A stretch of DNA of 43,624 nucleotides from Ktedonobacteraceae bacterium (GTDB lineage: Bacteria > Chloroflexota > Ktedonobacteria > Ktedonobacterales > Ktedonobacteraceae): NCBI GenBank assembly GCA_014896635.1, contig JADBKA010000006.1, positions 1 to 43,624 on the forward strand. The letters run 5' to 3'. Under the pieces are notes generated by a model. It was not told where the DNA came from. It worked only from the letters and a program-made list of their open reading frames with translations, and made no database searches. The first letter of the stretch is position 1, and every line of letters begins with the position of its first letter. Shown here one piece after another: positions 8,138 to 17,573 of this stretch. The position numbers and the translations under genes were made by a program.

Positions 8138-8709
8138 AATTGTGCCATAACATTCTTACTGATCGTGCGCAGCGTGGCAAAGACGCCTTTGCCTTGTGAA
8201 GCGATAGCTTCAAAGCTGGGGACACGGCGGCGATTCAAATAGTGTTCAAGCTCCGGTAGTGGCAGTGCGCTTGGCATATCGCGCTTATTATATTGTAACA
8301 CCAGGGGGAACATCCGCATATCCTTACCGAGCCGTCGCATATGCATTTCCAGTTCCGCGATACTCTGCATATTCTCTTCAAACTTTTCCGCCTGGGAATC
8401 CACAACGAAGACGATGCCATCGGCCCCGTTTAGAACGGCCAGGCGGGTACGCTCGTAGAGAATCTGGCCGGGGACGGTATAGAGGTGGAAGCGGGTGCGA
8501 AAGCCCTGGACGGTCCCCAGATCCAGCGGTAAGAAATCGAAGAATAGCGTCCGCTCCGTTTCAGTGGCGATGGAGAGCATTTCCCCGCGCGCATTGGGGT
8601 TGATGCTCCTGAAGACATACTGAAGGTTTGTCGTTTTTCCACAGTAGCCGATGCCGTAATAGACAATCTTGCAGTGGATCTCGCGCGTCGCAATATTGAT
8701 GAGAGCCAT
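8134..8709 (-). CDS. MglA-type Ras-like small GTPase (first copy)
   Basis: A bacterial Ras-like GTPase of 191 residues, the MglA family that sets cell polarity or drives signalling in myxobacteria. Motifs are the P-loop GIGYCGKT (19-26), switch region TETERTLFFDFLPLD, TVPGQ (78-82, where Ras has DTAGQ), and NKRD (141-144) for guanine recognition. The fold is close to Thermus MglA (same INxAxREIxxKIVYYG start). It is the middle gene of an operon: a Roadblock/LC7 protein ends 15 bases upstream, and the DUF402 gene overlaps its 3' end. Roadblock proteins act as GTPase regulators of MglA, so the upstream gene is the likely partner. A second copy is encoded at 28.2-28.8 kb. Confidence 0.9.
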   Translation of the reverse strand: MALINIATREIHCKIVYYGIGYCGKTTNLQYVFRSINPNARGEMLSIATETERTLFFDFLPLDLGTVQGFRTRFHLYTVPGQILYERTRLAVLNGADGIVFVVDSQAEKFEENMQSIAELEMHMRRLGKDMRMFPLVLQYNKRDMPSALPLPELEHYLNRRRVPSFEAIASQGKGVFATLRTISKNVMAQL

Positions 8710-8724
8710 AAATGCCGGATTCCC

Positions 8725-9219
8725 CTAGTCGCGGAAGAGCAGGTCAATAGTATCTTCGACGGAAGAGCGGAACTGCACACTGAGCACCGGAGATTTGTTA
8801 TGTAGGGCTTCGTTTTTGACACGCTCCAGTATGCGTCCGAGTTCCTCCGCAACCTTCTTTGAAAGGACTTTCACCAGGCCGATATGTGTGAGTTTATCGA
8901 AAATAATTACCAGCAGCCACTGTTCTTCTACCATTGAGGTATAGATATTTTCCTGCACGCCCTGCTGAAAAATGCTGCGGAAGTCCTTTTCATCGAGCAG
9001 CTTTGCCACCTCACGTGAAGAAGAAAAAACCCCGGCCAGCAATGCTCCCAGGTTGGTTACGTTGCGCCGTGCACCTGTTCCCTGCACTGCCACGACCTGG
9101 CCGCTTCTATCAATGAGCATGACCAGTGTGGCATTCGTATCGCCCATAAGCTTCCGCAGAACCGCTGAAATAGCGGTAAGTTCATTATCTGAAATAACAA
9201 GATTTGTCAACTGTTCCAT
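8725..9219 (-). CDS. Roadblock/LC7 domain protein, likely partner of the MglA GTPase
   Basis: The protein has the Roadblock/LC7 pattern: a helix, then TLVMLIDRSGQVVAVQG, a second helix with NVTNLGALLAGVFSSSREVAKLL, then ENIYTSMVEEQWLLVIIFD and THIGLVKVLSKKVAEEL. MglB proteins of this fold stimulate GTP hydrolysis by MglA. The ATG at 9217-9219 is chosen because GGAGG lies 11 bases upstream; an in-frame GTG at 9243 lacks such a site. Length is then 164 residues. It is the first gene of the operon with the GTPase and DUF402 genes. Confidence 0.85.
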   Translation of the reverse strand: MEQLTNLVISDNELTAISAVLRKLMGDTNATLVMLIDRSGQVVAVQGTGARRNVTNLGALLAGVFSSSREVAKLLDEKDFRSIFQQGVQENIYTSMVEEQWLLVIIFDKLTHIGLVKVLSKKVAEELGRILERVKNEALHNKSPVLSVQFRSSVEDTIDLLFRD

Positions 9220-9298
9220 TGGACGCGCCGCCTCCGTGTACACGCCTGACTATAAACATCCCATAGCGTTACTATAATGTGACATCCACACGACACAC

Positions 9299-9314
9299 TG
9301 CGCAAGAGTACCTG
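9299..9314. repeat. Shared 16-mer upstream of the Roadblock gene (copy 2)
   Basis: An exact second copy of the 16-mer found at 7577-7592. It lies about 80 bases upstream of the first Roadblock gene. Confidence 0.5.
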
Positions 9315-9426
9315 TGGGCGTTGAGAGCCGGTTGAAGATTTTTGCTACTCCTGCACACAACAAAAGAGCAGGGATAGAACAGGGCGAGCACGCGACAGCA
9401 GGGGCAGTTTTGCTCCTTTGCCGCTG

Positions 9427-9792
9427 CTACGCAATGTCCAGGGCCTCCAGGATCTCATTACGGCTGGTCCTGACCAGATGGCGCACACGGCCCAGTTGTG
9501 CAGCATTGTCAAACAGCGCCACAATCAGAGCAAAGTCTCCCAGAGGCTCAGCACTGACCAGCCCCTGCTCATACTCCATAATCACCCCTACCAGGCCACC
9601 GCGTGCGATCTCCTTGCCTAGAGCCTCGGCTGTGCTCAGGCCAGTAGTCGTTATCGCCCCTACCGCTTCCATATCCTCTTTGCCTTCTCGCGTCACGCCC
9701 TCGATCATCAGGCCATCTCTGCCTACCAGAAGAACCTGACGCACACCCGGAATCGCAACGAAGCGACTCAGTGTCTGTTTCAAATCAACCAT
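9427..9792 (-). CDS. Second Roadblock/LC7 domain protein
   Basis: A 121-residue Roadblock/LC7 protein: QVLLVGRDGLMIEGV, a helix with AVGAITTTGLSTAEALGKEI, then GGLVGVIMEYEQGLVSAEPL and DFALIVALFDNAAQLGRVRH. It is shorter and nearer the single-domain MglB type than its neighbour. The ATG at 9790-9792 has GGAGAG six bases upstream, so it was preferred over an upstream start 11 codons earlier. It has its own promoter (9891-9920) and is separated from the downstream Roadblock-GTPase operon by about 200 bases. It may regulate either MglA copy; which one cannot be told from sequence. Confidence 0.85.
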   Translation of the reverse strand: MVDLKQTLSRFVAIPGVRQVLLVGRDGLMIEGVTREGKEDMEAVGAITTTGLSTAEALGKEIARGGLVGVIMEYEQGLVSAEPLGDFALIVALFDNAAQLGRVRHLVRTSRNEILEALDIA

Positions 9793-9890
9793 ACACTCTC
9801 TCCGATGTTCGTCCCGCCTGCTCAAATCGAATCAAGCCCGTGAAAGCAGAACGACTGTCCCGCATCAACCGGGTCAGCCTGATCTCCGCC

Positions 9891-9920
9891 ATTGTACCCT
9901 GTTCTTTTCTCCTGGCGCAA
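9891..9920 (-). promoter_or_regulatory. Promoter of the second Roadblock gene
   Basis: On the minus strand TTGCGC (9915-9920) is followed after 18 bases by TACAAT (9891-9896). Predicted transcription start is about 90 bases before the ATG at 9792. Confidence 0.6.
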
Positions 9921-9953
9921 TTGTACTGGGACTTCCTGGCTAATCTCGTCCTT

Positions 9954-9975
9954 CTCCCGGTCCCCAGGCCGGGAG
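9954..9975 (-). terminator. Hairpin just downstream of guaB
   Basis: CTCCCGG and CCGGGAG form a perfect 7-bp stem around an 8-base loop, 12 bases past the guaB stop. There is no T run, so its use as a terminator is uncertain. Confidence 0.4.
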
Positions 9976-9987
9976 AGGGACGAATTC

Positions 9988-12708
<2,721 letters not shown>

Positions 12709-12759
12709 TTATATGTATCTACTACAATGCGATGATACAATCCTGAGGTATTTCTCAGT

Positions 12760-12789
12760 AGTGTAACATCTATGATCGCCAGGCGTCAA
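12760..12789 (-). promoter_or_regulatory. Promoter of guaB
   Basis: On the minus strand TTGACG (12784-12789) and TACACT (12760-12765) are separated by 18 bases. This gives a leader of about 145 bases before the ATG. The leader can form small hairpins (CTGAG/CTCAG near 12743-12758 and AGTACATG/CATGTGCT near 12645-12666), but no known riboswitch was recognised. Confidence 0.6.
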
Positions 12790-12947
12790 ATCAAAGTTTT
12801 TCTGCGCGTCTCCAAACATCGACACATCAGCGTATATTTTTCTCACGCGCAAAGATAATATCCATAGGTCGGGTGGTTGGGAAGAGGGGATCAAAAAAGC
12901 TAATTAGTACAATGACACAAACAGTACGATGAAAGGAAAGTAAGTAC

Positions 12948-13250
12948 ATGCGACGACGTCTCTTACTCTTTATCGCCACGCTGGCTGTTATGCTGACCCT
13001 TTCAGTAGCTACCGCTGCGCCGGCATCAGCACAGAGTAACTATGGCTCACAGCACAGCTATGGGAACAACTACAGCGGCTACAGTGGCAAGGATCATAAA
13101 GGCTATAGCTATGGTCATAAGAAGGGTTATGACCATAAAGGCTATGGGTATAAAAAGAACTGTGGCTATGGCCATGGCTATGGGCATAAAAAGAACTGTG
13201 GCTATGGCCACTATGGCCACTATGGCTACAGCCACCGGGGCCATCGCTAA
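12948..13250 (+). CDS. Small secreted Gly/Tyr/His/Lys-rich repeat protein
   Basis: The 100-residue product starts with a clear signal peptide: MRRRLLLFIATLAVML, a hydrophobic core and an AxA site (APASAQS) giving cleavage near residue 29. The mature part is low complexity, built from Tyr-Gly-His, Lys-Gly-Tyr and Cys units. The phrase YGHKKNCGYGH or a close variant (GYKKNCGYGHGYGHKKNCGY) occurs twice. Two Cys and many His suggest metal binding, cross-linking or a structural role at the surface, but no family was recognised and no function is claimed. The ATG has AAGGAAAG upstream. It is divergent from guaB and alone in its unit. Confidence 0.75.
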   Translation: MRRRLLLFIATLAVMLTLSVATAAPASAQSNYGSQHSYGNNYSGYSGKDHKGYSYGHKKGYDHKGYGYKKNCGYGHGYGHKKNCGYGHYGHYGYSHRGHR

Positions 13251-13280
13251 TTAATGTCTCCTGGCGAACATGTTCTTCTC

Positions 13281-13316
13281 GTTGTGCAGGCCGCTTATCG
13301 CGCGGGCCTGCACAAC
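13281..13316. terminator. Hairpin between convergent small genes
   Basis: GTTGTGCAGGCC (13281-13292) and GGCCTGCACAAC (13305-13316) form a perfect 12-bp stem. It lies between the secreted repeat protein and the convergent Lmo0937-like gene, so it may end transcription from both sides. No clear T run follows. Confidence 0.55.
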
Positions 13317-13379
13317 GGCACCCGCGCACACCATAATATCCTGACTAGCTTCACGCTCCCTTCTAGAAAGCCCAGACGC

Positions 13380-13416
13380 CTACAATCTTGCGCGGCTACC
13401 CGCAATAAGATTGTAG
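13380..13416. repeat. Inverted repeat covering the stop codon of the Lmo0937-like gene
   Basis: CTACAATCTT (13380-13389) and AAGATTGTAG (13407-13416) are perfect inverted copies 17 bases apart. On the minus strand the stem ends exactly at the TAG stop. It could shield the 3' end of the mRNA. Confidence 0.5.
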
Positions 13417-13538
13417 ATCAATACGATCACAGCGATCACTAGCAGAATATGGATAAATGATCCTGCAACTCTAAACAGGAAACCCAGTAGCCACAGGACA
13501 AACAATATCACGACGATGGTCCAGAGTAATCTTACCAT
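13380..13538 (-). CDS. Lmo0937-family small membrane protein
   Basis: A 52-codon frame below usual size cut-offs. Two hydrophobic segments, LLWTIVVILFVLWLLGFLF and HILLVIAVIVLIYNLIAG, are separated by a short RVAGSFI stretch and followed by a basic tail SRARL. This is the Lmo0937 family pattern (W-x-I-x3-L near the start, HxLL-VIA-xV in the second helix), widespread small proteins of Firmicutes and Chloroflexota of unknown function, often stress-linked. The ATG at 13536-13538 has AAGGAG eight bases upstream. A 10-bp inverted repeat covers the stop codon. Confidence 0.8.
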   Translation of the reverse strand: MVRLLWTIVVILFVLWLLGFLFRVAGSFIHILLVIAVIVLIYNLIAGSRARL

Positions 13539-13778
13539 TCTCTTTTCTCCTTACGGCTTTTTCACAATATCTGGAGACATCCCTTTATTCCCTTGTCCGT
13601 TTGAACACCCGCGCACTGTCATCTACAGGGTGTACGTTCTTGAGGCAGAATCAGATGAACCAGCACTGTAAGGTGTTTGCAGGGTCCATTACCGATATTG
13701 TTAAGGCACGTTAAGGGATAGCTAGCTGTTTCGTGGTATGATTCTCTATGTACCTGCTCTCTCAAAGGGATGTTTTCT

Positions 13779-14768
13779 ATGTCTACTAAAGCACAAACGA
13801 CTCATACCAGCGGGACACATGCTGTCCCACAGGACAGGGCAGAGCATGCAGCTATCGTCGTCGAGCACTTCAGCAAGAGCTACGGCTCGCACCGAGTTGT
13901 TAACAGGCTCAGCTTTACGGTGCAGCGTGGCGAAATTTTCGCGCTGCTCGGCCCCAACGGCGCCGGCAAAACGACAACGGTCGAGACGCTGGAAGGCTAT
14001 CGCACGCCCGATGAAGGAACGATCCGCGTGCTCGGCCTCGATCCCATTCGGCAGGCCCCCGATCTTAAACCACAGATCGGGGTGATGCTTCAGCAGGACG
14101 GCCTCTACCCGGCGCTGACCGCCCGCGAAGTGCTGCATCTCTTTGCCGGCTACTACGAGCATCCGCAGCATGTCGATGCGCTGCTTGAGCGGGTTGGTCT
14201 GACGGGAAGCGCGGCCAGAACGCGCTGCCGTCGCCTGTCCGGCGGGCAGAAGCGCCGCCTCGCCCTGGCGGTCGCACTGGTTGGCAATCCTGTTCTTGTT
14301 TTCCTCGACGAGCCGACTGCCGGCATGGACCCCCAGGCGCGCCTCATGACCTGGGAAATTATCCGCGATCTCAAAAGCAGTGGTGTCACGGTCCTGCTCA
14401 CGACACATTTGATGGATGAGGCCGAGCGCCTCTCTGACCGCGTGGCGATTATTGATCATGGCAGCCTTATCGCGCTCGATACGCCGGCCAGCCTGACCGG
14501 CGTGCAGAATGCCGATACGGTGCGTTTCGTTGCGCCGGCGGGTCTCGATGTCAACCAGATGGCTGCGCTGCCTTCTGCACGCAAGGCCGAAGAGGTACGC
14601 CCCGGCAGCTACGTCATTGAGACACAGCCCACTGCGGTGCCGGATCTGCTGGCAGAGCTGACTGCCTGGCTGCGCAATCAGCACATCACGCTTTCTGAAC
14701 TGCGCGTCGGGCATGGCTCGCTTGAAGATCTATTTTTACGATTGACCGGATCGGAGATTCGAGAATAA
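13779..14768 (+). CDS. ABC-2 type exporter, ATP-binding subunit
   Basis: The 329-residue ATPase carries Walker A GPNGAGKTTT, Q-loop MLQQDGLYPALT, signature LSGGQKRRLALA, Walker B LVFLDEPTAGMD and the H-loop TTHLMDEAERLSDR. The C-terminal 90 residues follow the DrrA/CcmA-like pattern. It powers the permease encoded two bases further on. The second ATG (13779) is preferred because AAAGGGA lies at the right distance; the ATG at 13770 has no such site. Substrate cannot be told; related pairs export lipids, antibiotics or polysaccharides. Confidence 0.9.
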   Translation: MSTKAQTTHTSGTHAVPQDRAEHAAIVVEHFSKSYGSHRVVNRLSFTVQRGEIFALLGPNGAGKTTTVETLEGYRTPDEGTIRVLGLDPIRQAPDLKPQIGVMLQQDGLYPALTAREVLHLFAGYYEHPQHVDALLERVGLTGSAARTRCRRLSGGQKRRLALAVALVGNPVLVFLDEPTAGMDPQARLMTWEIIRDLKSSGVTVLLTTHLMDEAERLSDRVAIIDHGSLIALDTPASLTGVQNADTVRFVAPAGLDVNQMAALPSARKAEEVRPGSYVIETQPTAVPDLLAELTAWLRNQHITLSELRVGHGSLEDLFLRLTGSEIRE

Positions 14769-14770
14769 AG

Positions 14771-15562
14771 ATGGCCACACACTTCCCTGCCTCCACGAAC
14801 ACCTCTAGAGCAGGCAGCAGCAGGGCTGCCCCTTTCGCTCGCCAGGTCTGGCGACAGACAGGTTACGAGTTGTTGCTGACGCTGCGCCGGGGTGAAAACA
14901 TTCTGGTGACGCTGGCCGTGCCAGTTGGCCTGCTGATCTTTTTCACTTCGCTCAACATTGTGCCAGCAACACAGGGCAGCGCGGTGAACTTTTTGCTGCC
15001 CGGCATCCTGGCAGTGGCGATTATGGCTGCCGGTATGGTCAATCTCGGTATCGCCACTGCATATGAACGCTACTACGGCGTGCTCAAGCGTCTCGGCGCC
15101 TCTCCTCTTCCGCGCAGCGGTCTCATTCTTGCCAAAGTCATTGCGATTCTCATTCTCGAAGCCGTGCAGGCTCTCCTGCTCATTGGTTGTGCCATTGCGC
15201 TCTACGGCTGGAAGCCTGCTGGTTCGCCGCCGCTGGCCCTGCTCTCTATCATTCTGGGAACCGTTACATTCGCGGCTCTGGGCCTGGCTATGGCCGGCGC
15301 TCTACGTGCCGAATTGACGCTGGCCGGGGCCAATGCTCTCTTTCTCCTGTTTATCCTGATCGGGGGCGGAATTCTGCCACTTGATCACCTGCCAGCCCCG
15401 CTGGCCGCCGTCTCCCAGGTGCTGCCAGCCGCTGCTCTTACTCAGGCACTTCAGGCAACGATGAGCGCCGGTTCGCCGGTGCCTGTCACGCCTCTGATTA
15501 CGCTCACTCTCTGGGCAGTGGTGATTCTACTCGTCGCCATCTTTACTTTCAAATGGGAGTAG
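14771..15562 (+). CDS. ABC-2 type exporter, permease subunit
   Basis: The 263-residue protein has about six membrane spans: after a polar N-terminal 30 residues, segments near 52-70, 78-100 (LPGILAVAIMAAGMVNLGI), 120-145, 155-178, 185-205 and a last one near 240-260. The stretch YERYYGVLKRLGASPLPR is the coupling element typical of ABC2_membrane permeases. The start lies two bases after the ATPase stop, so the genes form one unit. A 40-bp palindrome follows three bases after the stop. Confidence 0.85.
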   Translation: MATHFPASTNTSRAGSSRAAPFARQVWRQTGYELLLTLRRGENILVTLAVPVGLLIFFTSLNIVPATQGSAVNFLLPGILAVAIMAAGMVNLGIATAYERYYGVLKRLGASPLPRSGLILAKVIAILILEAVQALLLIGCAIALYGWKPAGSPPLALLSIILGTVTFAALGLAMAGALRAELTLAGANALFLLFILIGGGILPLDHLPAPLAAVSQVLPAAALTQALQATMSAGSPVPVTPLITLTLWAVVILLVAIFTFKWE

Positions 15563-15565
15563 GAT

Positions 15566-15605
15566 GAGAGAAGGCAGGTCCAGCGCGCTGGACCTGCCTT
15601 CTCTC
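15566..15605. terminator. Perfect 40-bp palindrome after the ABC exporter operon
   Basis: The two 20-base halves (15566-15585 and 15586-15605) are exact reverse complements with no loop bases, centred on CGCG. RNA would form a long hairpin (with a small loop in practice). No T run follows, only GGCAAAAG then GATTTTCG. Likely a transcription end or mRNA 3' stabiliser. Confidence 0.65.
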
Positions 15606-15675
15606 CTGGCAAAAGAGATTTTCGGGGGATACCAGCCTCGCGTGCGCGTCCCCTGAACCGCCTTTCAACTCTCTC

Positions 15676-15704
15676 TTGTGGAATGTTCTCATATAGGATA
15701 TACT
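15676..15704 (+). promoter_or_regulatory. Promoter of the GNAT-DA1 operon
   Basis: TTGTGG (15676-15681) and TATACT (15699-15704) are 17 bases apart. Transcription would start near 15711, about 30 bases before the ATG at 15740. Confidence 0.65.
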
Positions 15705-15739
15705 GGTTGACAACACCTCAACTATAGGAAATCGGCGGC

Positions 15740-16615
15740 ATGGTTGAAAAGCAGGCAGTAATCAAAAAGTACGGACTGATAGACACCGATCTGGCGGAGA
15801 TCAAGCAGCTTGCCGATCTCTGTAATAGTACCGAAGGGCTGGCTCTCAAGCTCAACTGGAACGTGCTGCGTGCGCGCCGCACAGACCAGCTCAACGATTT
15901 TTTCTACTACGATCAGGGCCTTCCTGTGGGCTACCTGGCTCTGTTCAGTTTCAGTAGACGCGAAGCTGAAGTCAGTGGCATGGTTCACCCGCAGTATCGC
16001 CGGCGTGGCATTTTCTCGCAACTTCTTCACGCAGCACAGGCAGAATGCCGGCAGCGCGGCTTTTCCAGGCTCCTGCCCATCGTTGAACGCATCTCGGTCT
16101 CTGGACAGGCATTTGTCAGACATCTGACAGCCACCCGTGATCACTCCGAATACAGGATGGATCTGCAAGAGCCTCGCATACCGGCAACCTTTAACAGCCA
16201 GCTACGATTCAGGCGTGCCAGGGTCGAAGATGCTCCCGCGCTGGCCCACATTACCGCGCTTGCTTTCGGCATACCGGAAAACGAGGTCAACTGGTACACT
16301 AAGAACCTTACAGAGGAATCGAAGTCTCGCTACTATGTAGGGACGCTGGATGACAGGGTCATCGGTAAGATCGATGTGGCACTGGATGAGTACGAAGCTT
16401 TTATCTACGGATTCGCCGTTCTGCCCGAACACCAGCACAAAGGATACGGGCGCCAGATTCTGGCGCATGCTCTCCAGGAGATTCTTGCAGCGGGGCAGCG
16501 CAAGATCACACTGGAAGTCGAAACTGAAAACGAGCAGGCGCTTGGCCTCTACCAGTCTTGCGGTTTTCGCATCACAACCATTTATGATTACTACAGCCTG
16601 CCGCTAGAGCATTAA
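15740..16615 (+). CDS. Double-domain GNAT N-acetyltransferase
   Basis: The 291 residues hold two GNAT folds. The first (about 1-145) has VSGMVHPQYRRRGIFSQLL, the acetyl-CoA pyrophosphate loop (R-R-x-G-I). The second (about 150-291) has GFAVLPEHQHKGYGRQILA (Q-H-K-G-Y-G) and EVETENEQALGLYQSCGF, the RimI-like end. Tandem GNATs of this size resemble mycothiol synthase architecture, but no evidence points to that substrate. The acceptor is unknown. The stop at 16615 is followed after one base by the GTG of the DA1-like gene, so the two proteins are likely made together. Confidence 0.85.
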   Translation: MVEKQAVIKKYGLIDTDLAEIKQLADLCNSTEGLALKLNWNVLRARRTDQLNDFFYYDQGLPVGYLALFSFSRREAEVSGMVHPQYRRRGIFSQLLHAAQAECRQRGFSRLLPIVERISVSGQAFVRHLTATRDHSEYRMDLQEPRIPATFNSQLRFRRARVEDAPALAHITALAFGIPENEVNWYTKNLTEESKSRYYVGTLDDRVIGKIDVALDEYEAFIYGFAVLPEHQHKGYGRQILAHALQEILAAGQRKITLEVETENEQALGLYQSCGFRITTIYDYYSLPLEH

Positions 16616-16616
16616 C

Positions 16617-17555
16617 GTGGCAATATTCAGACAACAACCGATCTGCCAGGGCTGTGGACAACCGATTCAGGGCAGATACCTGACGGCCCTGAATGCGACC
16701 TGGCACCCGGAGCACTTCGTCTGCGCCGCCTGCGGTCGTCCCATCGCCGAAGCCAGCTTCCAGGTGCATCAGGGCGCCCCTTACCATGCCTCATGTTACA
16801 TGCAGCAGATCGCTCCTCGCTGCGTGTACTGTGGCAAACCGCTGATGGAAAAATATCTCATTGACTACTGGGGAAACTACTTCTGCGCTCATCATCAGAA
16901 CGAGTATCCTGCTTGCGCCTACTGCGGCAGGCTTGTGCCGCCGCAACAGCAAGAGCCACCCGGCGAGGACGCCGGCGTTGTTCGTTGCCCACTTTGCCGC
17001 GCCAGTGCCATTGAAACGGTCGAAGAGGCGCGTCCTTACTATACCCAGGTTAAACAATGGGTCGGCAGCCAGGGCCTGGTCTACAATAATCTGCCGCTCA
17101 GCCTGGATCTATGCGGCCCTCAGCGCCTGGCCGAACTGCTGCACGAAAGCTGCCAGAATCCAACCCATGCATATGGCGCGACCGTCAGTTCATCCTATGT
17201 CCACAAAGGCCAGGTGCTCTCCAGCGAAGTCAAAGGGGTGGCCGTGCTGCGCGGTCTACCCGCGATTCTCTTCCAGGGCATTACTGTACATGAACTGGGC
17301 CACGTCTGGCTGGTTGTGCATGGCATCCGACCACTGCCCACCTGGGCCGAGGAAGGATTCTGCGAGTTACTCGCCTACCGTTTCTACCACGAGATAAACA
17401 CGCCCGAAAGCCGTTATTATATCACCGGCATGGAACAGAATCCCGATCCTATTTATGGTGCGGGCTTTCGCCGTATCCGCGCTCTCGCTGACAAGCTCGG
17501 TTTTTCCCGCTTCCTGGCAACGATGCGCGCCACAAAAACGTTGCCTTCTTCCTGA
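16617..17555 (+). CDS. LIM zinc-finger / DA1-like zinc metallopeptidase
   Basis: Residues 10-60 form a LIM domain: C10, C13, H30, H33 and C36, C39, H57, C60, with the WHPEHFVCAACGRPI core (the usual fourth ligand Cys is His here). More Cys pairs follow (C69/C72, C100/C103, C124/C127). The C-terminal part matches the DA1-like peptidase domain: GVAVLRGLPAILFQGITVHE, the HELGH zinc site (225-229), then PTWAEEGFCELLAY with the EEG motif and a final DPIYGAGFRRIRALADKLGF, which parallels the end of plant DA1. In plants DA1 is a ubiquitin-activated peptidase; no ubiquitin-binding motif is seen here. Start is GTG at 16617, one base after the GNAT stop. Confidence 0.85.
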   Translation: MAIFRQQPICQGCGQPIQGRYLTALNATWHPEHFVCAACGRPIAEASFQVHQGAPYHASCYMQQIAPRCVYCGKPLMEKYLIDYWGNYFCAHHQNEYPACAYCGRLVPPQQQEPPGEDAGVVRCPLCRASAIETVEEARPYYTQVKQWVGSQGLVYNNLPLSLDLCGPQRLAELLHESCQNPTHAYGATVSSSYVHKGQVLSSEVKGVAVLRGLPAILFQGITVHELGHVWLVVHGIRPLPTWAEEGFCELLAYRFYHEINTPESRYYITGMEQNPDPIYGAGFRRIRALADKLGFSRFLATMRATKTLPSS

Positions 17556-17573
17556 AAACAACCTTCGATTCTC

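Noticed and set aside
13060..13240. Short tandem repeats as a possible CRISPR or satellite
   Set aside because: They are codon-level repeats of a Gly/Tyr/His protein with a signal peptide and no spacers.
13746..14714. 322-codon minus-strand frame opposite the ABC ATPase
   Set aside because: Antisense shadow; the plus strand shows all ABC signature motifs.
15740..16615. Mycothiol synthase
   Set aside because: The tandem GNAT layout is similar, but no specific motif or neighbouring mycothiol gene supports the call.
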